Assembly: GCF_008039615.1 (NCBI RefSeq)
Contig: NZ_VDUZ01000027.1
Coordinates: 51,452 to 115,451, forward strand
Source: Vineibacter terrae
Lineage (GTDB): Bacteria > Pseudomonadota > Alphaproteobacteria > Reyranellales > Reyranellaceae
Direction: 5' to 3'
DNA length: 64,000 nucleotides
Every line of letters begins with the position of its first letter. Position 1 is the first letter of the stretch. Shown piece after piece: positions 17,947 to 25,949 of this stretch. The position numbers and the translations under genes are program-made. Below the pieces are notes generated by a model. That model saw only the letters and a program-made list of their open reading frames with translations, was not told the DNA's origin and did not search any database.

Positions 17947-19056
17947 CTATGCCCGCGCCATCGCCGCGACATGATCGGCGATGGCCAGCGCCGCGGTCAG
18001 TCCGGGCGATTCGATGCCGAACAGGTGGATGAGACTGTCGATGCCGTGGGTCTCGCGGCCGTGGAAGGTGAAGTCCTGCGCCGGCGCGCCGGGCGGCACG
18101 ATCTTGGGGCGCAGGCCGGCATAGTCGGGCTGCAGCGCGCCGTCCTTGAGGCCGGGCCAGTAGCGGCGCACGGCGGCGTAGAACTTGTCGCCGCGGCTGT
18201 GGTCGATGGTGTAGTCGATCCTGTCGATCCACTCGACATCCGGACCGAACCGCGCCTGGTTGCCCAGGTCCAGCGTGATATGCACGCCCAGGCCGCCCGG
18301 CACCGGCACGGGATAGATCAGCCGCGAGAACGGCGCTCTGCCCATCAAGCGGAAATAGTTGCCCTTGGCGTAGTAGGCCTGCGGGATGGTGTTGTAGAGG
18401 GCGCCTTCGAAGCGGCGCGCCAGGTCCGGCGCGTGCAGGCCGGCGCTGGTCACGACCAGGCGGGCGCGCAAGGTCATGGGGTCGGCGCCGCCGATATCGA
18501 GCTCGATGCCGTCCTCGCGCACCCGGCCGCGTTCCACCGGGCTGTGGAAGGCGAGCACGGCGCCGGCTGTCTCGGCATCGCCCTGGAGGGCCAGCATGAA
18601 GGCGTGGCTGTCGAGGATGCCGGTGGTCGGTGACAGCAGGGCGCCGGTGCATTGCAGGTTGGGCTCCATCGCCATCGCCTCGGCGGCGGTCAGGAAGCGC
18701 ATGCCCTCCACGCCGTTGGCCTCGGCGCGGCCCTTGATGCTGGCCAGCGTCTCGCGCTCGGACTCGGTGGTGGCGACGATCAGCTTGCCGCAATTGTTGT
18801 AGGGCACCCCGTGCTCGTCGCAGTAGCGGTAGAGCGCCCGCCGCCCCGCGACGCACAGGCGCGCCATGTTGCTGTCCTTGGGATAGTAGATCCCGGCATG
18901 GATCACCTCGCTGTTGCGCGAGGAGGTCTCCGTGCCGATTGCCTCCAGCGCCTCGACGACGATGACCTCGCGCCCGGCCAGCGCCAGGGCGCGGGCCACG
19001 GCGATGCCGACCACGCCGGCGCCCACGACCACACAATCAACGTTTTCCACGCTCAT
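17947..19056 (-). CDS. FAD-dependent oxidoreductase, L-2-hydroxyglutarate oxidase-like
   Basis: A 369-residue flavoprotein of the DAO/LhgO group. FAD-binding [20 protein letters not shown] lies at residues 6-25, followed by [18 protein letters not shown], which is characteristic of L-2-hydroxyglutarate dehydrogenases and relatives; GILDSHAFM and [14 protein letters not shown] are also conserved there. The ATG at 19054-19056 follows GGGG and gives the standard N-terminus; the frame is open 11 codons further. It would oxidise an L-2-hydroxy acid, passing electrons to quinone or oxygen. The DUF1445 and SDR genes downstream may act on the same acid. Confidence 0.87.
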   Translation of the reverse strand: MSVENVDCVVVGAGVVGIAVARALALAGREVIVVEALEAIGTETSSRNSEVIHAGIYYPKDSNMARLCVAGRRALYRYCDEHGVPYNNCGKLIVATTESERETLASIKGRAEANGVEGMRFLTAAEAMAMEPNLQCTGALLSPTTGILDSHAFMLALQGDAETAGAVLAFHSPVERGRVREDGIELDIGGADPMTLRARLVVTSAGLHAPDLARRFEGALYNTIPQAYYAKGNYFRLMGRAPFSRLIYPVPVPGGLGVHITLDLGNQARFGPDVEWIDRIDYTIDHSRGDKFYAAVRRYWPGLKDGALQPDYAGLRPKIVPPGAPAQDFTFHGRETHGIDSLIHLFGIESPGLTAALAIADHVAAMARA

Positions 19057-19137
19057 GGCCCCGCACTCTAGTGGGGATGCCCGTCGCATGCCACCGTGGT
19101 GGCGCGCGCACGCCGACTACGCCTATGATCCGAGGCG

Positions 19138-19932
19138 ATGAAAAAGGATGCTTCCTCACACAGGGCCGCTCTGGTCACCGGCGCCGGAAAGCGCATCGGA
19201 CAGGCGTTCGCCGAGGCGCTGGCGGCCGATGGCTGGTTCGTCTTCGTCCATCACAACCACTCGGCCGCCGAGGCGCGCGAGACGGTGCGGCGTATCAGGG
19301 CCGCCGGCGGGGCCGCGACGGCCGTGCGTGCCGATCTATCTTCCGCCCGGGCGGCGGAGGCGCTGGTCGGCAGATGTGTCGCGCCCGGGCGGGTCCTGGC
19401 CTGCGTCGTCAACAGCGCCTCGCTCTTCGAGCTCGACCGCGCGCCGACAGCCACGGCTGCATTGTTCGACCGCCACATGGCCGTCAACCTGCGGGCGCCG
19501 ATGCTGATCGCCCAGGCCTTCGCGCGCCAGCTGCCCGAGGGCCAGGAAGGCGTGGTGGTGAACCTGCTGGATCAGAAGCTGTGGAATCTCAATCCCGACT
19601 TCCTGACGTATACGCTGAGCAAGATAGGGCTCGAGGGGTTGACGACGCTGCTGGCGCAGGCGCTGGCGCCGCGCATCCGCGTCGCCGGCATCGCGCCGGG
19701 CCTCACCCTGCGCAGCGGCAGCCAGACCGACGAACGCTTCCGGGCCCAGCATACCGCCAACCCGCTGCAGGTCGGTGTCACGCCGGGCCATCTCGTGGCG
19801 GCTTTGCGGTTCATCCTGGCGACCCCGAGCTACACCGGCGACACGCTCGTGATCGACAGCGGCGAGCATCTGACCGGCCGGCCGCGCGACATCGCCTTCG
19901 ACCGGGCTGCAAGAAAGGCAGGACGCCGATGA
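19138..19932 (+). CDS. Pteridine reductase / dihydromonapterin reductase-like SDR (FolM-like)
   Basis: A 264-residue SDR. Its cofactor loop reads TGAGKRIG, fitting the TGxxxRxG form of pteridine reductases rather than the TGxxxGxG of most SDRs. The VNSASLFE segment replaces NNAG, and YTLSKIGLEGLT supplies the catalytic Tyr and Lys. The stop overlaps the start of folB as ATGA, so the two are made together; FolM and FolB/FolX are known neighbours in tetrahydropterin metabolism. I infer NADPH-dependent reduction of a dihydropterin such as dihydromonapterin, cofactor for phenylalanine hydroxylase, or of dihydrofolate. Confidence 0.82.
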   Translation: MKKDASSHRAALVTGAGKRIGQAFAEALAADGWFVFVHHNHSAAEARETVRRIRAAGGAATAVRADLSSARAAEALVGRCVAPGRVLACVVNSASLFELDRAPTATAALFDRHMAVNLRAPMLIAQAFARQLPEGQEGVVVNLLDQKLWNLNPDFLTYTLSKIGLEGLTTLLAQALAPRIRVAGIAPGLTLRSGSQTDERFRAQHTANPLQVGVTPGHLVAALRFILATPSYTGDTLVIDSGEHLTGRPRDIAFDRAARKAGRR

Positions 19933-20330
19933 CGGGAGAACGGCCAAGCGTGGCTGACCTGCTGGCGCGGCACGGCGAGACTCGGCGCGTCTTCCTGCGC
20001 AATTATCGCGTGATGGCGAATATCGGCATCCACGATTTCGAGAGGCAGGGCCCGCAGGCGCTGCTGATCAATGTCGAGCTCTACCTGCAGCCGCCACAGG
20101 CGGCGCTGAACGACGACATCGCCAACACGCTCGACTACGACTTCCTGCGGCAGGGCATCGCAAGCCTCGTGGCGTCGCGCCACTTCAATCTACAGGAAAC
20201 GCTGGTGCACGCCATCCTTGAGCTGTGCTTGTCACGCGACGCGGTGGTGCTGGCGCGCGTCTCCAGCGAGAAGCCGGACGTCTACCCCGACTGCGACGCC
20301 GTGGGCTACGAAGCGACGCGCATGCGGTAG
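19929..20330 (+). CDS. folB: Dihydroneopterin aldolase (FolB)
   Basis: A 133-residue tunnelling-fold enzyme. Typical blocks are RVFLRNYRVMANIGIHDFER near residues 21-40, VELYL, LDYDFLRQGI (DY-motif), HFNLQETLVHAILE with the conserved Glu/Thr, and ARVSSEKPDVYPDCDAVGYE at the end. It converts 7,8-dihydroneopterin to 6-hydroxymethyl-dihydropterin and glycolaldehyde in folate synthesis; close relatives epimerise dihydroneopterin triphosphate (FolX). Coupling to a FolM-like reductase makes a tetrahydromonapterin role possible. The long open frame upstream of 19929 is a shadow of the reductase gene. Confidence 0.88.
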   Translation: MTGERPSVADLLARHGETRRVFLRNYRVMANIGIHDFERQGPQALLINVELYLQPPQAALNDDIANTLDYDFLRQGIASLVASRHFNLQETLVHAILELCLSRDAVVLARVSSEKPDVYPDCDAVGYEATRMR

Positions 20331-20495
20331 GCACGGAACCATCGCGCACACGGCATGTAACGTCTCCAGCTGATGGCAGCAGCTTGGATCGATCAGCGTT
20401 GCATTCCGTTGCTAGAGCGGGTTCATTCGGTCGGTATCTTGTTCCAAGGAGCATGATGCCAGCCTCCAAACACGCTCCAGTTGCGAGTCTCAACA

Positions 20496-21551
20496 ATGGA
20501 TTACTTTGAGAACCTGTCCGGCAATCCCTGGCCCGTGCGGATGGCGCTCATCGCCGTAGCCTTGGCCATCGCGGTATTCGTCTACGACGCGGCGATGGTG
20601 CTGTGTCGCCGCAGCTTGCACCTGCGGCCCGTCATTGACGAAATCCGCCGTCCGGGCCGGATCATTGTCGCGGGGATTGGACTGCAGGCAAGCCTTGTGT
20701 CGATGGAATTGCCGCCGGCAGTCGGAGACGTCCTGCGGTTCGGGTTGACGATCGGCATCATCGGCGTGGCCGGATTCGCGGTGGCGCGGATCGTGGGTTT
20801 GGCGTTCGACCGGGCCATCATGCCATATGCCGCGCGCGACGATGCGGCCTCCCGTGCGCGGCGCACCCAGCTGGATTTCTTCCGGCGCGCGAGCCTGACG
20901 GGTGTTGCCGGCTTGACCATTGCCTTCTGCCTGACGACGATGCCAGCGGTGCGCGCCATGGGCATCAGTCTGTTCGCGTCGGCCGGTGTCGCCGGCATCG
21001 TCATCGGTCTCGCAGCCCAGCCAACGATCTCCAACCTCATCGCCGGCATCCAGATCGCGATGACGCAACCGATCCGCATTGGTGACGTGGTCGTCGTGGA
21101 GGGAGAGTGGGGGCGCATCGAGGAAATCTCTTCGACCTATGTCGTGGTGGCGATCTGGGACCAGCGGCGGCTGATCCTGCCGCTCTCGTACTTCCTGCAG
21201 AAGCCGTTCCAGAACTGGACCCGTCAATCGACCCAGATCCTCCAGCCGGTGTTTCTCCATGTCGACTATTCGCTGCCGGTAAGCGCCTTGCGCGAGCAGC
21301 TCAATCGTGTCCTGGAGCGCACGCCGTTGTGGGATCAACGGGTCGCCAACCTGCAGGTGACGGACCTGGGGGAGCACGCCATGCAGCTGCGGGCCTTGGT
21401 CAGCGCCGCCGATTCCGGCAAGGCATGGGACCTGCGGTGCCTGGTACGCGAAGAACTCGTCACCTGGATCCGTGAGCACCATCCGCAGGCGCTGCCACGC
21501 GCACGGATGGAAGCCGTGCTCAATCTGCCAGGGGAACGGCGGGCTGCGTGA
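20496..21551 (+). CDS. MscS-family mechanosensitive channel
   Basis: A 351-residue membrane protein with several N-terminal transmembrane helices, then the pore-helix and beta-domain signature GIVIGLAAQPTISNLIAGIQ and PIRIGDVVVVEGEWGRIEEI, as in MscS/YnaI. The region WDQRRLILPLSYFLQKPFQNW continues the beta domain and a mixed alpha/beta vestibule follows. It would act as a tension-gated osmotic release valve. I chose the ATG at 20496; a TTG at 20481 is also in frame, and neither has a strong ribosome site. It stands alone between folB and the amidase locus. Confidence 0.92.
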   Translation: MDYFENLSGNPWPVRMALIAVALAIAVFVYDAAMVLCRRSLHLRPVIDEIRRPGRIIVAGIGLQASLVSMELPPAVGDVLRFGLTIGIIGVAGFAVARIVGLAFDRAIMPYAARDDAASRARRTQLDFFRRASLTGVAGLTIAFCLTTMPAVRAMGISLFASAGVAGIVIGLAAQPTISNLIAGIQIAMTQPIRIGDVVVVEGEWGRIEEISSTYVVVAIWDQRRLILPLSYFLQKPFQNWTRQSTQILQPVFLHVDYSLPVSALREQLNRVLERTPLWDQRVANLQVTDLGEHAMQLRALVSAADSGKAWDLRCLVREELVTWIREHHPQALPRARMEAVLNLPGERRAA

Positions 21552-21689
21552 GCGAAGTCCGGCCGGTGCGGCAGCGCCACGCCAGTGGCACCGCGGCGCG
21601 AAGAGCCGGCTTATGCTCGACTCCGAGCGACGGATGCGCGAGCTGCCGCGCATCGCACACGGCCTGACCGTTGCTGGCGACATCGACTA

Positions 21690-21713
21690 CGCCCTCCTGG
21701 TGTGAGGAGGGCG
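21690..21713. terminator. Candidate bidirectional terminator hairpin
   Basis: CGCCCTCC and GGAGGGCG form an eight-base stem with an eight-base loop, between the convergent mscS-like and amidase genes. A short GGCTATTCCC tract follows on the plus strand, so the U-run is poor. The rest of the gap from 21552 to 21753 shows no convincing gene. Confidence 0.45.
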
Positions 21714-21753
21714 GCTATTCCCGTTGCTCCCGGGAACTCTTGCTCCGACGCCG

Positions 21754-23268
21754 CTACATCTTCTTCCAGTCGCCGGCCTGCTCGAAGGCGAAGGCGGCCT
21801 TGTAGATGGTCGGCTCGTCGAAATGCTTGCCGACCAGCATCACGGACACCGGCAGCCCGTCCGACATGCCGCAGGGGACGGCCATCGCCGGGTGGTGCGT
21901 GATGTCGAACGGCGCGGTGTTGGAGATCATGTTCAGCGCCCGCTCGACATAGAGCTCGCGCGGGGCATCCGCTGGCGGCAGCGGCGTCGCCTTGATCGGC
22001 GTGGTCGGCATCAGCAGCAGGTCGTGCTCGGACAGTGCCGCATCGTAGGCCGCGGTCAGGCGGCGGCAGATGTTCATCGCCTTGCCGTAGTAGCGGCTGC
22101 CGTAATACTTGCGGACATAGGTGCCGAACAGGGTGAAGAGCTTGGTCGTCTCGGACAGCTCATTGGCCCGGTTGCGCCAGTTGCGCTGGAAATCCATCAG
22201 GCTGGTGACATAGAGATCGGGGCGGCTGACGCCATAGCCGTCGCCATACATCATGGTCTGGGTCAGGCCCTCGATGCCGATGGGCATCCAGATCGCCGGC
22301 GCCAGCAGGTGCCAGGGAATCGACACCTCGCTGACCGTGGCGCCCAGCGCCTCCAGCTTCTTGGCTGCCGCCTTGACCTTGTCGTTGACGTCGGCCTCGG
22401 CGTTGGCCTGCTCGAAGCCTTCCTTGACCACGCCGATCTTCATGCCCTTGACGCCGCCCTCCAGCATCTTGGTGTAGGGATGGGTCTTGACGTTGTACTG
22501 GCGCGGATCGTAGCCGTCGGTGCCGGCGATCACCTCGAGCAGCAAGGCGTTGTCGGCGACGTTGGCCGTCATCGGCCCGGTGTGGTCGACATAGATCTCG
22601 ATCGGCATGATGCCGGTATAGGGCACCAGGCCATGCGTCGGCTTCATCCCGTAGGTGCCGCAGAACGAGGACGGCATGCGGATCGAGCCGCCCTGGTCGC
22701 CGCCCAGCGCCATGTCAGCCTCGCCCAGCGCCACCAGCACGGCGCTGCCGGAGGAGGAGCCGCCGGCCGAGTAGCCCATCTTGTGCGGGTTGTGCACCGG
22801 CCCGGTTGCGTTGGTGTGGCTGCCGCCGGAGAGGCAGTAGAATTCGCAATGCGCCTTGCCGAGGATGGTGCCGCCGGCATCGAGGATGCGCTGCACGACA
22901 GTGGCGTCGATATCGGGCACGTAGCCCTCGAGCGTCGCGGCACCGTTCATCATCGGCACGCCGGCCAGCATGATGTTGTCCTTGAGCACCACCGTCTTGC
23001 CCTTGAGCCTGCCGCGCGCGGCGCCGTTGACGGTGGTCTTCACGTACCACGCGTTGTGCTTGTTCTCCTCAGGCCCCGGCCGGTAGCCCGGCGTGCGCGG
23101 ATATTTCACGGGCGGCAAATTGTCGGGCATCGCGTCGACGACGTTGTAGGCGGCGACGTTGGGGCGCAGCAGCCCGATGTAGGATTCGACGTCGGCGTCT
23201 GTGAGCGACAGGCCCATCTCGGCAGCGACTTCCTTGACCTGGGCGGGCGTAGGGACTTGGACGGCCAT
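21754..23268 (-). CDS. Amidase signature-family amidase (nitrile-hydratase-associated type)
   Basis: A 504-residue enzyme that hydrolyses an amide to acid and ammonia. The Ser-cisSer-Lys triad is visible as Lys96 (VVLKDN), Ser171 (GYSAGGSSSGS) and Ser195 (GGDQGGSIR). The numbering is the same as I recall for the Rhodococcus N-771 amidase that works with nitrile hydratase, which also shares this N-terminal helical domain. The start ATG has AAGGAGG at a good distance. It is the last gene of a minus-strand operon behind a urea/amide-type ABC importer, and an AmiC-like sensor lies at the operon head. No nitrile hydratase subunit is present in the window. Confidence 0.92.
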   Translation of the reverse strand: MAVQVPTPAQVKEVAAEMGLSLTDADVESYIGLLRPNVAAYNVVDAMPDNLPPVKYPRTPGYRPGPEENKHNAWYVKTTVNGAARGRLKGKTVVLKDNIMLAGVPMMNGAATLEGYVPDIDATVVQRILDAGGTILGKAHCEFYCLSGGSHTNATGPVHNPHKMGYSAGGSSSGSAVLVALGEADMALGGDQGGSIRMPSSFCGTYGMKPTHGLVPYTGIMPIEIYVDHTGPMTANVADNALLLEVIAGTDGYDPRQYNVKTHPYTKMLEGGVKGMKIGVVKEGFEQANAEADVNDKVKAAAKKLEALGATVSEVSIPWHLLAPAIWMPIGIEGLTQTMMYGDGYGVSRPDLYVTSLMDFQRNWRNRANELSETTKLFTLFGTYVRKYYGSRYYGKAMNICRRLTAAYDAALSEHDLLLMPTTPIKATPLPPADAPRELYVERALNMISNTAPFDITHHPAMAVPCGMSDGLPVSVMLVGKHFDEPTIYKAAFAFEQAGDWKKM

Positions 23269-23320
23269 GGTTTCCTCCTTCAGCTTTTGCTGTTCGTGAA
23301 AGAAGGCCGGCAGCGCCGGC

Positions 23321-24025
23321 TCAGGGCGACAGGTATTTCAGCAGGCGCGGATCGTTCCTGACGTCGGCGGCGGCACCTTCCAGTCCGATCTGGCCGCGGT
23401 CCATGACGTAGGCGTAGCGCGCCACGTCCAGCGCCAGCTCGATATGCTGCTCGACCAGGATCACCGACATTTCCGTGCTGAGCTGGCGCAGCCGGTCGGC
23501 GATCTCGCCGATGACGCCGATCCACACGCCTTCGGTGGGCTCGTCCAGCATCAGCAGCTTCGGGCGTCCCAGCAGCGCGCGGCCGATGGCCAGCATCTTG
23601 CGCTCGCCACCCGAGAGCGTGCCCGCGGCCTGGCCCAGCCGCTGCGCCAGCTTGGGGAAGAAGTCGAGCACGTAGTCGATGCCCGACTTGTCGCGCTGGC
23701 CGATGGCGCCCAGCAGCAGGTTCTCGCGCACCGTCATCTTGCCGAAGACGGCCTGCTCCTGCGGCACATAGCCCAGGCCGCGGCGGGCGCGCCGCTCGGT
23801 CGACTCGTCCTGCGCCTCGATCCCGTCGAAGCGGATGACGCCGCCCATCGGCCGGATCTCGCCGGCCAGGGTCTTCAACAGCGTCGACTTGCCGACGCCG
23901 TTGCGGCCCAGGATCGCGACCGCGCCATGGCGGCCGACCGTCAGCGACAGGTCGAAGAGCACGCGGCTGCGGCCATAGCCGGAGCTGAGCTTGTCGACCT
24001 GCAGGATGGGGGCGGTGTCAGACAC
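23321..24025 (-). CDS. ABC transporter ATPase, LivF/UrtE-like (amide importer)
   Basis: A 234-residue ATPase with Walker A GRNGVGKST, signature LSGGERKMLAIGRAL and Walker B LLMLDEPTEGV, then VEQHIELAL for the switch His region. The start is taken as GTG at 24023-24025, which gives the standard LQVDKLSSGYG beginning and overlaps the preceding gene by eight bases; an ATG at 24085 would add 20 residues with little family character. It powers the importer together with the next ATPase. The segment LGQRDKSGIDYVLDFFP corresponds to the helical domain. Confidence 0.9.
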   Translation of the reverse strand: MSDTAPILQVDKLSSGYGRSRVLFDLSLTVGRHGAVAILGRNGVGKSTLLKTLAGEIRPMGGVIRFDGIEAQDESTERRARRGLGYVPQEQAVFGKMTVRENLLLGAIGQRDKSGIDYVLDFFPKLAQRLGQAAGTLSGGERKMLAIGRALLGRPKLLMLDEPTEGVWIGVIGEIADRLRQLSTEMSVILVEQHIELALDVARYAYVMDRGQIGLEGAAADVRNDPRLLKYLSP

Positions 24026-24752
24026 GGGAGGTGTAGACCTCCTGCACGCGTGTGGAGCGCTCGATCTCGGCGACGGTGCCGTCATCCAGCACCTTGCCCT
24101 GGTCGAGCACGGTGAGGTGGTCGCAGATGTCCTTGATGAAATCCAGGTCGTGCTCGACGATCACCAGGGCGCAATGGCTGCGGATCGGCTGCAGCAGCTC
24201 GCCGGTGACACGCCGCTCCTCCGGGCTCATGCCGCCGGTCGGCTCGTCGAGCAGCAGCAGCTTCGGCCGCGGCGCCAGGGCCATGGCGATCTCCAGCCAT
24301 TGCTGCTGGCCATGGCTGAGCTCGCCGGCCAGGTCGTCGGCGCGGTCGGCCAGCCGGAAGCGCTCCAGCGCCGTCATCACCTCGCCGTTCAGGCGCCGTC
24401 GCGTGCGCGAGGACAGCAGCGACCACAGGCTCTGATCGGACTGCAGCGCCAGCAGCACGTTGTCGTAGGCGGACAGCTCCGGCAGCACGGCGGTGATCTG
24501 GAACTTGAGGCTCAGGCCGGCCCGCGCCCGCTCGTACGGGGTCGCGGTCGTGATGTCGCGGCCGTCGAAGGTGATGCTGCCGCTGTTGGGGAAATGGGCG
24601 CCCGCGATGGCCTTGAGCAGGGTGCTCTTGCCCGAGCCGTTGGGCCCGATCAGCCCGTGGAACGTCCCGGCCTGCACGGCGATGTCGATGCCGTCCAGCG
24701 CACGCAGCGTGCCGAAGGATTTGCCGACGTTGCGGACCTCGAGCAATGCCAT
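24018..24752 (-). CDS. ABC transporter ATPase, LivG/UrtD-like (amide importer)
   Basis: A 244-residue ATPase. Walker A is GPNGSGKST at about residues 36-44, and the signature ELSHGQQQWLEIAMAL closely follows the form seen in UrtD urea-transporter ATPases. Walker B is LLLLDEPTGGM and VEHDLDF contains the switch His. The ATG at 24750-24752 starts five bases after the permease stop. The reading frame continues upstream only as a shadow of the permease gene. Confidence 0.92.
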   Translation of the reverse strand: MALLEVRNVGKSFGTLRALDGIDIAVQAGTFHGLIGPNGSGKSTLLKAIAGAHFPNSGSITFDGRDITTATPYERARAGLSLKFQITAVLPELSAYDNVLLALQSDQSLWSLLSSRTRRRLNGEVMTALERFRLADRADDLAGELSHGQQQWLEIAMALAPRPKLLLLDEPTGGMSPEERRVTGELLQPIRSHCALVIVEHDLDFIKDICDHLTVLDQGKVLDDGTVAEIERSTRVQEVYTSRV

Positions 24753-24757
24753 GGCGC

Positions 24758-25789
24758 CTACGCCCCGCGCTGCGGCCGCTCGCCGTAGGATCCGATGCGC
24801 TCGCGATCCGACACGAAGAAGCCGAGTATGCCTTTGGGCTGGAACATCACGACGCCCAGCAGCACCAGGCCCAGCACGACCGGCCAGATGCTCTTGATCG
24901 CGTCGATATCGGCCAGGGCGTAGGTGATGACCTCGACCGCGATCGTGCCCAGGATCGGCCCGATCAGGGTGCCGCTGCCGCCGAACAGGCAGTAGAGCAC
25001 GGCCGTGGTCGACAGGCCCGGCCCCATGTTGCCCGGCCCGATGAAGCCCTGGTGGTAGCTGTAGAGCGCGCCGGCGACGCCGGCGATCGCACCAGCCACC
25101 GAGAAGACCAGGGCCTTGAACAGCTGCACGCGGTAGCCGACGAAGGCCAGCCGCTCCTCGTTCTGGCGCATGCCGGCCAGCACCAGACCCAGCTGCGAGC
25201 GCATCAGGATGCGGGCCGCGACATAGACCACCAGCAGGGTGGCCAGCGCCAGGAAGTAGAAGGCCGTGCCTTCCACGAACTCGTAGCTGCCTGCCTGCAG
25301 CAGCTTGATCGAGGACAGCCCGTTGCCGGCGCCGACATACTGCCAGCCCGAGACCAGCCGCTCGGCAGCGTAGGAGCCGGTGAGCGTGCCCAGCGCCACG
25401 AAGATGACGGTTGGTGTCTTGCGGCCCAGCAGCAGGAACGCGCCCAGCAGGGCGGACAGCAGGAAGCCGGTCAGCAAAGCCAGCGGCAGGGTGCCCCAGA
25501 TGTGACTGAAGCCGAGGTCGCGCCCGACCAGCGCGATGACGTATCCGCCGACGCCGAAGAACAGCGCTTGGCCGAAGCTCATGATGCCCGACAGTCCCCA
25601 GCACAGGTCGAAGCTGATCGCCAGCATCGACAGGATGAGGACGTTTGTCGCCAGCGTGACAAGATCGATGCGGTCCGAGAGGACAAAGGGAGCCGCAATC
25701 GCGACGACGAGCGTCGCGATCTCGACAATCGGCAGCACCCGCAGCCCCTTGGCACCGCGACGCGCGGGCAGGCTCAGGATCGCCGTCAT
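24758..25789 (-). CDS. ABC transporter permease, LivM/UrtC-like (amide importer)
   Basis: A 343-residue permease with about ten hydrophobic segments. LCWGLSGIMSFGQALFFGVGG lies near residues 63-82 and matches UrtC/LivM; the middle contains LVLAGMRQNEERLAFVGY, and the end FQPKGILGFF is conserved. It is separated from the binding-protein gene upstream by a 160-base gap filled with a hairpin repeat, so dosage of the membrane and ATPase genes may differ from that of the binding protein. Confidence 0.92.
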   Translation of the reverse strand: MTAILSLPARRGAKGLRVLPIVEIATLVVAIAAPFVLSDRIDLVTLATNVLILSMLAISFDLCWGLSGIMSFGQALFFGVGGYVIALVGRDLGFSHIWGTLPLALLTGFLLSALLGAFLLLGRKTPTVIFVALGTLTGSYAAERLVSGWQYVGAGNGLSSIKLLQAGSYEFVEGTAFYFLALATLLVVYVAARILMRSQLGLVLAGMRQNEERLAFVGYRVQLFKALVFSVAGAIAGVAGALYSYHQGFIGPGNMGPGLSTTAVLYCLFGGSGTLIGPILGTIAVEVITYALADIDAIKSIWPVVLGLVLLGVVMFQPKGILGFFVSDRERIGSYGERPQRGA

Positions 25790-25799
25790 GGCAAGATTC

Positions 25800-25930
25800 C
25801 TTCCCCCGGAGGGGCGGAAGGGGGATGTTCAATCATATTCGGTCTGTCAGCCCGAGATCGATTCCGCACCAAGATCCCCCATCCGGCGCTCCGCGCCACC
25901 TTCCCCCTCCGGGAGAAGGAAATGGCGCAC
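25800..25930. repeat. Intergenic palindromic repeat, copy C
   Basis: The 160-base gap in the amide operon contains CTTCCCCC...GGAAGGGGG near 25800-25827, GGCGC-TCC-GCGCC at 25885-25897, and CCTTCCCCC-TCC-GGGAGAAGG at 25899-25919. GGGGGAT near 25823 and ATCCCCC near 25874 form an outer pair. It is built like copies A and B but uses the CCTTCCCCC word instead of CCTCTCCCGC. Like copy A, it sits between a binding-protein gene and a permease gene. Confidence 0.75.
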
Positions 25931-25949
25931 CAGACTCTCTCCATGCGCC

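Noticed and set aside
21724..23361. Plus-strand open frame of 545 codons over the amidase
   Set aside because: It is the antisense shadow of the amidase gene; composition is His/Gly/Ala/Arg-rich with no recognisable motif.
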